Of a stretch of 10,120 nt of DNA, positions 1-7,940 are shown one piece after another. Position numbers and translations under genes: made by a program. Under the pieces are notes generated by a model. It was not told the origin of the DNA and searched no databases. It saw nothing but the letters and a program-made list of their open reading frames with translations. This DNA comes from Tardiphaga sp. (lineage in GTDB: Bacteria > Pseudomonadota > Alphaproteobacteria > Rhizobiales > Xanthobacteraceae). The stretch spans positions 1 through 10,120 of the forward strand of contig JAQGJF010000912.1 in assembly GCA_028290765.1 (NCBI GenBank). The letters are read 5' to 3'. How positions within the stretch are numbered: the first letter of the stretch is position 1; every line of letters begins with the position of its first letter.

Positions 1-100
1 GAAGCAATCCAGGGCAGTAAGAACGAACTGGATTGCTTCCTCCTTCGCTCTTCGAGCTTCGGCGGACGCAGTCGTCGCAAGAGCTCCTCGCAATGACGGA
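1..100. repeat. Dispersed-type intergenic repeat with perfect 12-bp inverted repeat
   Basis: Positions 1-12 (GAAGCAATCCAG) and 28-39 (CTGGATTGCTTC) are perfect reverse complements separated by 15 nt, so they can form a hairpin. Positions 47-57 hold a second small stem (GCTC-TTC-GAGC), and the segment ends in a CTCGCAATGACGG-like tail at about 88-100. The combination of a 'ctggattgcttc' arm, a 'cttcgagcttcggcgga' block and a 'ctcgcaatgacg' tail resembles the mosaic repeats found between genes in Bradyrhizobium and relatives. That likeness is from memory, not from a search. It lies just after the stop of the dioxygenase gene, so it could end or stabilise that transcript. No poly-T tract follows the stem on the minus strand. 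The left boundary may lie outside the window. Confidence 0.6.
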
Positions 101-105
101 GCGAA

Positions 106-1077
106 TTAATTCGCCGGCGACGGCCAGATGCGCCGATAGGTGCTGGCCATCTCTTCGCCGACATGGAAGGCAGCCGACGCCGGATCGTTTTCGGAGCCGA
201 TCGGCTTGACCACCGTGTCGTAATCCGGCGTCACGAAGAACGGAATCGAGAACCGGGGCACGCCGCCGCGGTTGGCGACGCGATGATTGGTCGAGGAGAA
301 CCGGCCGCCGGTCCAGAATTGCAGCGTGTTGCCGATATTGATGATGTAGGAGCCCTTGATCGGTGGCGCGGCGACCCATTTACCGTCCTTGTTCAGTACC
401 TGCAGTCCGCCGGTGCTGTCCTGCGACAGGATGGTGATCACGCCTGTGTCGCAATGCGAGCGCGCCAGCAGTTCGACATTGGGATCATCGATCTGCGGAT
501 AACGCAGCAAGCGCAGCTGCGAGATGCTGCGCGTGTAATGGCGGGTGAAGAAATCGGTCGGCTGGCCCAACCCTTCCGCGAAAAGCTCCAGCAACGTCAT
601 GCCGACCTGATAGGTGCGCTGGTAGTAGCTGTAGACGATGCGCTGAAAATCATCCGGCGCGTCCGGCCACAGATTGGGCCCGCGCAGCGGCATGCCCGCT
701 TTCGCATCGGGGTGATCGAGCGGCAGCTCGGCGGCGCAGTGAAACGCCTCGAGATTGTTGCCCTTGAAGGTCGGGTCGGTATTGCCCTTTTCCATCAGCC
801 CTAGATAGCCGCGGTAATTCCCTGACTTGGTCAGGTGGACCTTGCGCTTTTCGCTGTCCGGCAGATCGAAGAATTCGCGGCTCTTGTCGAACACGCCGTC
901 CATGATGTCGTCGCCGATGCCATGGCCGACGATATACATGAAGCCGATCTGCTCCGCGGTCGAGACCACCTGTTTCACCAGATCCGGACGCCGCGCCGGA
1001 TCATTGGCGCCGCTGATGTCGACGACGGGGATTTCCTCGAAGGAAGCAAGCTGAGTTTGCGTTGGCTGACCGAGCAC
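106..1077 (-). CDS. Fe(II)/2-oxoglutarate-dependent dioxygenase, isopenicillin N synthase-like family
   Basis: This is a 323-residue cytosolic non-heme iron oxygenase, a usual length for the IPNS/flavanone-hydroxylase-like family. The N-terminal DIOX_N part starts with IPVVDISG (residues 16-23) and includes GFMYIVGHGI (45-54). The catalytic jelly-roll carries the complete iron triad: H208 and D210 in SHCDTG, and H265 in STNHRV. The co-substrate motif R275-x-S277 is in PRFSIPFF. Family members hydroxylate or desaturate small molecules using 2-oxoglutarate and O2. The actual substrate is unknown, and antibiotic synthesis should not be assumed from the family name. The GTG start is supported by AAGGAG seven bases upstream. 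The gene lies 41 bp behind an amidohydrolase on the same strand and is probably co-transcribed with it, suggesting it oxidises the amidohydrolase product or substrate. Nothing indicates damage. The family call is secure and the role is inferred. Confidence 0.93.
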   Translation of the reverse strand: MLGQPTQTQLASFEEIPVVDISGANDPARRPDLVKQVVSTAEQIGFMYIVGHGIGDDIMDGVFDKSREFFDLPDSEKRKVHLTKSGNYRGYLGLMEKGNTDPTFKGNNLEAFHCAAELPLDHPDAKAGMPLRGPNLWPDAPDDFQRIVYSYYQRTYQVGMTLLELFAEGLGQPTDFFTRHYTRSISQLRLLRYPQIDDPNVELLARSHCDTGVITILSQDSTGGLQVLNKDGKWVAAPPIKGSYIINIGNTLQFWTGGRFSSTNHRVANRGGVPRFSIPFFVTPDYDTVVKPIGSENDPASAAFHVGEEMASTYRRIWPSPAN

Positions 1078-1084
1078 TCGATTT

Positions 1085-1090
1085 CTCCTT
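1085..1090 (-). promoter_or_regulatory. Strong ribosome binding site fixing the GTG start of the dioxygenase
   Basis: On the minus strand this reads AAGGAG, and seven bases separate it from the GTG at 1077-1075. It is the best Shine-Dalgarno match among the minus-strand genes here and decides in favour of the GTG start. It lies in the 41-bp gap after the amidohydrolase stop, so the dioxygenase can be translated efficiently from a shared transcript. Confidence 0.75.
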
Positions 1091-1118
1091 TTGATCAGAC
1101 GGTGGCGAAGATGCAGAT

Positions 1119-2711
1119 CTATTCGGCGGGCATGCCGCTGACGTAGCGGTTGACTTCCAGCGACGATTCCCAGGTGCGGCGGTGCGCTTCCGTGAGCTGC
1201 GGCCGCAGCGCTTCGGTGCGCGCGCCGACCGCGGCGATGTCCTCGCGGAGATTATCCATCAGCCCCTCGATGTCACGCCGTAACGCCCCGACATCGACCG
1301 TGGTCACCTTGCCGTCGCGCACCACAATGCGGCCGTCGACGATCACGGTGTCGACCGAACTGCCGCTTTCGCTGAAGACGACCTGCCGGGCCGCGCTGTT
1401 GAACGGAATGAAGGCCAATTCGTTGAGATCCAGCAGCGTCAGATCGGCCCGGTAGCCCGGGGCGATCCGGCCGATACGTCCGTTCAGACCCACCGCCCGC
1501 GCGCCACCGGCGGTCGCGGCAAATATCGCGTCGCTGGCGGAAGGCCGTTCGGCGGTGATGTTGCTGACGGCCGACAGGCCGGCAAAGGCCTTCATCACCT
1601 GGAACAGATTCTGCGCATCGCTGCACGAACTGTTGTCGCAGCCGAGCCCGAGATGGACGCCGGCTTCGACATATTGCCCGATCGGTGCCACCCCGCTGCG
1701 GGTCTTGAGATTGCTCACCGGGTTGAGAACGACATTGGCTCCGGCGTCGGCGATCAGGCGGATTTCCGACGGCTGCATCCAGACGCCATGGGCGAGCGTG
1801 GTGTTGGGCCCAAGCAAACCATGGGCGGCAAGATACTTCACCAGCGATCCGTCCCAGGCCGCGAATTTCTGCCGCGCGATCAGCGTCGTCGCGCGCGATT
1901 CGTAGATATGGGTGAAAACGGGAATGCCGGCCTCGTCGGACCATTTTGCCAGCGCCTGCAGCAGGGCCGGCGAGCAGCGTTCCGGGCTGGACGGCGCCAA
2001 ACCCCAACTGATGGTCGCGTGACGCCGGTCGAAGCGCGCATGCAGCGCCCGGATTCCCGCGGCCAGCGCCTCGCCGCCGGCGTCGATCGCGACCACGCCG
2101 CTGAGGCCACCGAGCATTTCCCTGGGCAGCAATTGTTCCCAGAACGGCGTGACCTTGGCGCCGTGCACGTCGCCGACCTGCAGCGAAAATACACAGCGGA
2201 TGCCCGCCTCGGCGTAAGCGGCGAGGATCACCTCGATGTCGTCGGCGTCCATCGGCGCCAGCGTGAGCATGTCCTGGACGGTGGTAATGCCGGAACGCAG
2301 GCATTCGACGGCGCCGAGCAGAGTGCGGGCGCGAAGCTCGGCCCGGCTGCGCCGCGGATAATTCGGCGGCAGCGCGTTGAGCAGCCAGGTTTCGCGCGGA
2401 ATGGTCTCGAAGCAACCCTTCAGCAAGGCATCGTGAGAATGGTAATGCGCATTGACCAGACCCGGCAGGACCAACCGATCCCGGGCGTCGATGACGGTAT
2501 CGACCGGCCGGCCGGACACCGTGGGTGTCGTGCCTACGTCGATTCCGCCGCCGAGATCCGGCCCGACCGCTTCGATGCAGCCATCGACAATGAGGATATC
2601 GGAACGAGCCGGCCGGTCGGTATCGCCGTACTGATCATAGACCATGCCGCCGGCGATCAGGATCGTCGCATCGCCGCGTGGCATGGTCCGGGTCGGTTCA
2701 GTTCCAAGCAT
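1119..2711 (-). CDS. TrzA/AtzA-type metal-dependent amidohydrolase (chlorohydrolase / cytosine-deaminase-like)
   Basis: This is a 530-residue enzyme of the amidohydrolase superfamily, the branch with guanine deaminase, TrzN, AtzA and SsnA, which hydrolyses C-N or C-Cl bonds on heterocyclic rings. With the chosen start the metal ligands are H89 and H91 (NAHYHSH), H268 (THIYES), H308 (LAHGVW) and D359 (GCDNSSCSD). E271, three residues after H268, matches the catalytic acid of this branch. The C-terminal beta-sandwich piece (GYRADLTLLDLN, about 419-430) is present. A charged helical tail of about 60 residues (RRDIEGLMDNLREDI onward) follows. The ATG at 2711 is chosen for a weak GGAA eight bases upstream. 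A GTG at 2750 (543 aa) and an ATG at 2684 (521 aa) remain possible. It is first in a probable operon with the dioxygenase and is divergent from the ABC importer, so it likely acts on the imported compound. Substrate unknown. Confidence 0.9.
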   Translation of the reverse strand: MLGTEPTRTMPRGDATILIAGGMVYDQYGDTDRPARSDILIVDGCIEAVGPDLGGGIDVGTTPTVSGRPVDTVIDARDRLVLPGLVNAHYHSHDALLKGCFETIPRETWLLNALPPNYPRRSRAELRARTLLGAVECLRSGITTVQDMLTLAPMDADDIEVILAAYAEAGIRCVFSLQVGDVHGAKVTPFWEQLLPREMLGGLSGVVAIDAGGEALAAGIRALHARFDRRHATISWGLAPSSPERCSPALLQALAKWSDEAGIPVFTHIYESRATTLIARQKFAAWDGSLVKYLAAHGLLGPNTTLAHGVWMQPSEIRLIADAGANVVLNPVSNLKTRSGVAPIGQYVEAGVHLGLGCDNSSCSDAQNLFQVMKAFAGLSAVSNITAERPSASDAIFAATAGGARAVGLNGRIGRIAPGYRADLTLLDLNELAFIPFNSAARQVVFSESGSSVDTVIVDGRIVVRDGKVTTVDVGALRRDIEGLMDNLREDIAAVGARTEALRPQLTEAHRRTWESSLEVNRYVSGMPAE

Positions 2712-2774
2712 CGTTCTGGTTCCGGTAGCGCCGCCACGGGTGACATCCACGCCGCAGCGTCGATCAGGAATCTC

Positions 2775-2802
2775 AACATAGAGCGCCGCGGGTCCGAGTC
2801 AA
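2775..2802 (-). promoter_or_regulatory. Candidate sigma-70-type promoter for the amidohydrolase-dioxygenase operon
   Basis: On the minus strand TTGACT (2802-2797) is followed after 16 bases by TATGTT (2780-2775), matching the consensus at 5 of 6 and 4 of 6 positions. A start near 2768 would leave a leader of about 57 nt before the ATG at 2711. It would leave under 20 nt before the GTG at 2750, which favours the shorter protein. This is a pattern match only. Confidence 0.4.
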
Positions 2803-2809
2803 CGATTAT

Positions 2810-2823
2810 TCTCATTTTTGAGA
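2810..2823. promoter_or_regulatory. Perfect palindrome TCTCA-TTTT-TGAGA, candidate operator
   Basis: Five-base arms TCTCA and TGAGA flank four T residues. The site sits about 40-55 bases upstream of the predicted minus-strand transcription start, just beyond the -35 box. That is a usual position for an activator but also compatible with repression of the opposite promoter. A related copy lies at 2940-2953. The natural candidate to bind it is the XRE regulator of this locus, which is inference. Confidence 0.4.
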
Positions 2824-2919
2824 CATGCCGAAGATTTAGCCGAGATGCCCAAGAAACCGCCTATAACCGCGATATACTGACGATTTTTGATGTGCGACGG
2901 CGGAATCGACGGAAAGCAT

Positions 2920-2948
2920 TTGACATATTTGGCGATTTATCTCATTTT
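2920..2948 (+). promoter_or_regulatory. Candidate promoter for the ABC importer operon
   Basis: A perfect -35 hexamer TTGACA (2920-2925) is followed after 17 bases by CATTTT (2943-2948), a poor -10 with 3 of 6 matches. The start would be near 2955, giving a leader of roughly 108 nt before the ATG at 3063. A weak -10 overlapping a candidate operator (2940-2953) is typical of regulated promoters. The evidence is only the hexamer pattern. Confidence 0.3.
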
Positions 2949-2953
2949 TTTGA
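2940..2953. promoter_or_regulatory. Second, imperfect copy of the candidate operator (TCTCATTTTTTTGA)
   Basis: The left half TCTCA is identical to the palindrome at 2810-2823. After a longer T-run the right half reads TGACG instead of TGAGA. It overlaps the predicted -10 of the plus-strand promoter, a position where binding would block transcription of the importer. It could also be a chance AT-rich match. Confidence 0.3.
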
Positions 2954-3062
2954 CGAGCCCGTTTGGGGCCGACGGGATGCTCTCCCGGGGTGCGTGGAAG
3001 TCGATCTCCATGTATTTTTCGGCCAACAGGCATGATGCAGAACCGACCAGAAAGGAACCGCC

Positions 3063-4178
3063 ATGCGGCGCCATTTCAGCGACCTCGAAGACGACATCCT
3101 CGAATTCCAGCGGGCTACCGACGGCAAACGGGTCAGCCGGCGCGCTTTCATGGCCGGGCTCGCGGCGCTCGGTCTTTCACCGCTGACGGTCCAGCTGACC
3201 CCGGCACATGCGCAGGAACCCGATCTGGTGCTGGCCAATTGGGGCGGCGATTCCATCAAGGCGATGCAGATCGCCTATGTGCAGCCGTTCCTCGCGGCCA
3301 ACCCGAATGAGAGCGTCAAGATGGACTCCTCGGGACCGACCAACGGCAAGATCAAGGCGATGGTCGACGCCAAGCGAGTCAGCTGGGATTTGTGCGACCG
3401 GGCTTTTCCGAGCTCACTCGAATTGGGCCCGGCCGGACTGCTGGAAGAAGTCGACTACACCATCGTCGACAAGAACAAGACGCTGCCCGGCTTCGCCGGC
3501 CGCTGGGGCGTCGCCAATTACAGCTTCGCCAATGTCCTGACCTATCAAGCCAAGGCGTTCGGCGGCAGAACGCCGACGACATGGGCCGATTTCTGGAACC
3601 TGAAGGGTTTTCCGGGAAACCGCACGCTGCGCCGCCATATCGACAGCACGCTGGAGGCCGCGCTGTTGGCCGATGGCGTCGCTCCCGACAAGCTCTATCC
3701 GATGGACGTCAAGCGCGCCTTCAGCAAGGTACGCGAGATCAAGGACCATGTGACGTTCTGGAGCAACCACGCCGACAGCTACAAGCTGATGCGCGACGGC
3801 GAAACGACGATGGGCTGTCTCGCCCATACCCGTGCCGTGCTGTTGCGCCGGGACACTGGCGGTAGCGTGGATTTCACCTTCAACCAGGGCATCTTCTGGG
3901 TTTCGAACTGGATCGTGCCCAAGGGCAATCCGGGCGGCGCCCGGGTCTGGAAGCTGATCTCCGCGACGCTCGAGCCCGCGGCGCAGATCGAACTGCTCAA
4001 GCAGACCGGAAATGGTCCGGTCAATCCCGCCGCTTTGTCATTGATCACGCCGGAACTGGCGGCGATAAATCCGTCGTCGCCCGACAACATCAAGCTGATG
4101 GTGATCGCCGATTCGGAATGGTATGCGAAGAACTCCGCCACCGTCCTCAATCAGTTTATCGACACGGTACTGTCGTAA
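3063..4178 (+). CDS. Tat-exported ABC transporter substrate-binding protein, spermidine/putrescine (PotD) type
   Basis: This 371-residue protein is the periplasmic receptor of the importer encoded after it. The N terminus has an unusually long charged leader (about 22 residues) before a twin-arginine motif SRRAFM (25-30), a hydrophobic core (AGLAALGLS) and a likely cleavage after AHA at 48-50. The mature part would be about 321 residues and starts LVLANWGGDSIKAM, typical of the extracellular solute-binding family that contains PotD. Tat export implies folding in the cytoplasm before transport. AAGGA six bases upstream supports the ATG. Polyamine-like family membership suggests a small cationic or amine-containing ligand. 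Many relatives bind other compounds, and the binding residues cannot be assigned by eye. It is first gene of the operon, and the 72-bp gap to the ATPase contains a hairpin. Confidence 0.92.
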   Translation: MRRHFSDLEDDILEFQRATDGKRVSRRAFMAGLAALGLSPLTVQLTPAHAQEPDLVLANWGGDSIKAMQIAYVQPFLAANPNESVKMDSSGPTNGKIKAMVDAKRVSWDLCDRAFPSSLELGPAGLLEEVDYTIVDKNKTLPGFAGRWGVANYSFANVLTYQAKAFGGRTPTTWADFWNLKGFPGNRTLRRHIDSTLEAALLADGVAPDKLYPMDVKRAFSKVREIKDHVTFWSNHADSYKLMRDGETTMGCLAHTRAVLLRRDTGGSVDFTFNQGIFWVSNWIVPKGNPGGARVWKLISATLEPAAQIELLKQTGNGPVNPAALSLITPELAAINPSSPDNIKLMVIADSEWYAKNSATVLNQFIDTVLS

Positions 4179-4201
4179 GCAGCGTGATGTTCGGACCGGC
4201 C

Positions 4202-4227
4202 GCCGGCGCAGGATGTCTGCGGCCGGC
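4202..4227 (+). promoter_or_regulatory. Intercistronic hairpin between binding-protein and ATPase genes
   Basis: GCCGGCGCA (4202-4210) pairs with TGCGGCCGGC (4218-4227) with one bulged C, leaving the 7-base loop GGATGTC. The stem is very GC-rich and only a broken T-run follows (TTCGTTTC), so it is a weak terminator at best. In ABC importer operons, such hairpins after the binding-protein gene often protect its mRNA or partly stop transcription, so that more receptor than membrane complex is made. That role is inferred from position. Confidence 0.5.
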
Positions 4228-4250
4228 GCGTTCGTTTCATCGGGGGTAAC

Positions 4251-5350
<1,100 letters not shown>

Positions 5351-5354
<4 letters not shown>

Positions 5355-6190
5355 CGGGCCTTCGTTCCCTGAATCTTCGGATCTTCGTCCTGTTTCTGCT
5401 GCCGCCGCTGTTGTTCATCGGAATATTCTTCATCTTTCCGGTGATCAAAATCCTGCTGGTCAGCGTCACCGACCCCGAATTCGGGTTCGGCAATTACCGG
5501 CTGCTGATCGACAATCCGGCTTTGCGCCGGGTGTTCCTGACCACCATCCGCATCGCCGGTGTCACCACGCTGATTTCCGTTCTGGTCGGTTATCTGCTCG
5601 CCTATCGGATGCATGTGGCGAAGCCCACCGAACTGCGCATCATCATCTTCGGCCTGATGTTTCCGCTGTGGACCTCGGTGCTGGTGCGGGCGTTCGCCTG
5701 GGTTGCGCTGTTGCAGAACAATGGCGTCATCAATTCGGCGCTGCTCGGCGTCGGCGTAACAGATCATCCGTTGGCGATGATCCGCAATGAACTCGGCGTG
5801 GTCATCGGCATGGTGCATGTCATGATCCCCTATGCGACGCTGCCGATCTATTCGGCCATGAAGGCCGTCGACCCGCGCCTGAGCCAGGCCGCGCGGTCGC
5901 TGGGCGCGCCGCCATGGTCGACATTCTGGCGGGTGTTCCTGCCGTTGACCCTGCCGGGGGTCGGCGCCGGCATGATCCTGGTCTTCATCACCAGCATCGG
6001 CTTCTACGTCACGCCGATCGTCCTCGGCGGCGGCAAGGTGGTAATGATCGCCGAATATATCAGCGTGCAGATCACCGAGACGCTGCGCTGGGGGCTCGGC
6101 TCGATGCTCGCCACGGTGCTGCTGGCCGTGGTGTTGCTGTTCGTCGTCAGCTTTCGCCGGCTGACCGTCCTGCACGGGGGCACGCCATGA
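5351..6190 (+). CDS. ABC transporter permease, PotB type
   Basis: This 279-residue inner-membrane protein has about six hydrophobic helices (roughly 11-31, 64-86, 97-120, 144-166, 203-225, 249-267), the usual size and topology of PotB/CysT-like permeases. The cytoplasmic EAA-type loop that docks on the ATPase is visible as QAARSLGAPPW (179-189), followed by FLPLTLPG (196-203). The start overlaps the ATPase stop in ATGA, with GAGGA four bases before the ATG. The stop overlaps the next permease in the same way. It forms a heterodimeric channel with that second permease. Confidence 0.94.
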
Positions 6191-6993
6191 GCCCACGACT
6201 GCAAGGCGTCCTGCTGCGTGTCGCGGCGATCGTCGCGCTGGTCTATCTGCTGGCGCCGATCAGCATGGTCATCCCGGTCTCGCTGACCGACCAGCGCATG
6301 CTGTCGATGCCGGTCCACGGCCTGTCCCTGCAGCACTACCAGACCGTGCTGCACAGCCGCGACTGGATCGCTGCAGCCGGGCAGAGCCTCGTGATCGGCA
6401 TCGTTTCGACGCTGCTGGCCCTGACCATCGCCACCTTCAGCGCGATCGGGTGCTGGATGCTGGGACAGCGCAAATCGGGTTTCTTCCGCATCGTCAATTT
6501 GCTGCCGATCGTCATTCCGTCCATCATCTATGCGCTCGGGGCCTATCGCTTTCTGGCCGAACTCGGCCTGTTCGATACCTTGGCCGGCGTCATCCTGGTG
6601 CACACGATCGGTTCGATCCCCTTCGTCTTCGTCGCCATCAGCACCAATCTCGATTATCTCGACATCCGGCTGGTCCATGCGGCGCGCAGCCTGGGCGCGG
6701 GGCTGTTGCGTACAGTCGTCGCGGTGATCCTGCCCAACATCCGGCCCGGGCTGGTTTCGGCGGCTATTTTCGCCTTCCTGCATTCGTGGGACGAAGTCGT
6801 GGTCACGCTGTTCGTGACCAGCCACGCGGTGCGGACCCTGCCGCGCAAGATGTGGGAGGGACTGAACGAGAACCTCGACCCGACCGTGGCCTGCGTCGCC
6901 GTCGCGCTGATCTTCCTGACCGTCCTGCTGCTGATGCTGGAGCATCGCGCCAGTTCGTCGCGACAACCGGCCGTTCCGGCCGACGCCGGATGA
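6187..6993 (+). CDS. ABC transporter permease, PotC type
   Basis: The second channel subunit has 268 residues from the ATG at 6187. The reading frame stays open further upstream to 5914, but that part lies inside the previous permease. The ATGA overlap, the GGGGG six bases before 6187 and the usual PotC length all favour 6187. Hydrophobic segments lie at about 10-32, 62-92, 100-122, 131-153, 186-210 and 233-252. The EAA-type loop is HAARSLGAGLLRTV (164-177) followed by ILPNIRPG (181-188). It pairs with the preceding PotB-type subunit. The last 16 residues are polar and proline-rich. The gene ends 3 bp from the stop of the converging regulator gene. Confidence 0.94.
   Translation: MSPRLQGVLLRVAAIVALVYLLAPISMVIPVSLTDQRMLSMPVHGLSLQHYQTVLHSRDWIAAAGQSLVIGIVSTLLALTIATFSAIGCWMLGQRKSGFFRIVNLLPIVIPSIIYALGAYRFLAELGLFDTLAGVILVHTIGSIPFVFVAISTNLDYLDIRLVHAARSLGAGLLRTVVAVILPNIRPGLVSAAIFAFLHSWDEVVVTLFVTSHAVRTLPRKMWEGLNENLDPTVACVAVALIFLTVLLLMLEHRASSSRQPAVPADAG
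6975..6990. terminator. Small perfect hairpin at the convergent gene ends
   Basis: TCCGGC (6975-6980), loop CGAC, GCCGGA (6985-6990) form a perfect six-pair stem directly before the TGA of the second permease. Only 3 bp separate that stop from the stop of the opposing regulator gene. No poly-T run follows on either strand, so a classical intrinsic terminator is not supported. It is the only hairpin I see that could help end either transcript. Confidence 0.25.
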
Positions 6994-6996
6994 GCG

Positions 6997-7878
6997 TTAC
7001 GGCGCGGTCTTCTTGATCAGCTTGCGCAGGATGGCGGCGCCGGCGCTGCCTCCCGTCGCCTGCTTCCAGAGCTGGTGAAACATCGCTTCATGCAGCGCCA
7101 CCGCTTCCTCGGCCGTGGTGACGGTGGCGACGCCGGTGGTGATATTGGGCAATTCTCCCAGCCGATAGGGGCTGACCGAAACCAGCGCGCCCTCGCTGCG
7201 GCGAAAGATCTGGAAGGTCTGGCTCGGCAGGCCACCCTCCACCAGGCCGATTTGAATGCCGACCGGCGGCTGCTCCATCGCCTGCGCGATCAATTCCACC
7301 TCCACGGCCGCGGCCCGGCGGCGCTGCTTCTGGACAGCGGGGGGAAGATCGAGCCGGCCCACCAGGCCGAGCCGCAAAAATCGCTCGATCTCCAATAGTC
7401 CGATCACGCTGGCGATGTTCGGCTGCCGCTGCCGCACCCCGGCCTTGCGCTCCAGCAGGATCCGCAGCACGTCGTCGACCTGGCGCTTGAAATCCGGCTT
7501 CGACGCGGTCGCCGGCATTCCCTCCATCAGCATCTGGCGCAAATGGTCGCCATAGGAGTCCGAGGTCAGCAGGAAAGCGATCGGCTCGTAATGCGCCAGC
7601 ACCCGCTCCGAATTCATCTCGATCTGCCGCATCCGCTCGAGGAAGCTGACCGCGTTGCTGTGATATTCGACGCCGGCATCGAGCAGCGACGCCAGCGACA
7701 CCCCCAGCAATTCCGAGACCCGTTCGAGCGTTTCGATCTTGATCAACTCGCCCTTCTCGAGGCGGTAGATCGCCGCCCGCGACAATCCTAACCGCAGGGC
7801 GATTTCGTCGGTACTGAGTCCCTTGCCGAGACGGTAAGCCCGCAGCCGTTCGGCAATCTGGTCGTATTGAATGGCCAT
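6997..7878 (-). CDS. XRE-family transcriptional regulator with an unassigned C-terminal domain
   Basis: This 293-residue DNA-binding protein has an N-terminal helix-turn-helix of the Cro/C1 (XRE) type over about residues 8-66, with helices around STDEIALRLGL (22-32) and SRAAIYRLEKGE (33-44). The remaining 220 residues do not show a cupin, peptidase or phosphotransfer motif. They look mostly helical to about 205, then turn to alternating beta/alpha (GIQIGLVEGG; FQIFRRSEGALVSVSPYRL). That may be a small-molecule or periplasmic-binding-like sensor, which is a guess. The ATG at 7878 has AGGAG four bases upstream. It converges on the ABC importer operon with a 3-bp gap, so it is the best candidate for controlling the divergent promoters at 2751-3062. 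Confidence 0.88.
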   Translation of the reverse strand: MAIQYDQIAERLRAYRLGKGLSTDEIALRLGLSRAAIYRLEKGELIKIETLERVSELLGVSLASLLDAGVEYHSNAVSFLERMRQIEMNSERVLAHYEPIAFLLTSDSYGDHLRQMLMEGMPATASKPDFKRQVDDVLRILLERKAGVRQRQPNIASVIGLLEIERFLRLGLVGRLDLPPAVQKQRRRAAAVEVELIAQAMEQPPVGIQIGLVEGGLPSQTFQIFRRSEGALVSVSPYRLGELPNITTGVATVTTAEEAVALHEAMFHQLWKQATGGSAGAAILRKLIKKTAP

Positions 7879-7940
7879 GGGTCTCCTGCAGTCTGCCGAA
7901 ATCGCCGATCTCGACCTTGCTATGGCATAAAACCCGGCAT

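Larger units (their letters stand above)
2751..3062. promoter_or_regulatory. Divergent control region between the amidohydrolase operon and the ABC importer operon
   Basis: This 312-bp stretch is clearly richer in A and T than its surroundings, especially 2803-2955, and holds no convincing gene. It contains candidate promoters facing both ways, a perfect palindrome at 2810-2823, a related site at 2940-2953 and a third ATTTTTGA at 2883-2890. The last part before 3063 carries the ribosome binding site AAGGA (3052-3056), six bases before the importer ATG. Small open frames crossing the region have no family likeness and are considered chance. Confidence 0.65.

Noticed and set aside
2815..2951. 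T-runs in the control region considered as intrinsic terminators
   Set aside because: The T-runs sit inside short palindromes with only five-base arms and lie between divergent starts, where no transcript needs to end.
1653..3035. Long plus-strand open frame (460 codons) opposite the amidohydrolase gene
   Set aside because: Its translation is Arg/Gly/Asp-rich with no domain pattern, while the opposite strand has a complete metal site. It is the usual antisense artefact of GC-rich codon use.
2887..3186. Small plus-strand frame (99 codons) running from the control region into the binding-protein gene
   Set aside because: It overlaps the well-supported start at 3063 in another frame, and its composition changes abruptly from AT-rich to shadow-like sequence.
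5914..6186. Upstream extension of the second permease frame
   Set aside because: It lies wholly within the first permease and reads as Arg/His/Gly-rich noise. The ATG at 6187 has an ATGA overlap and a ribosome binding site.
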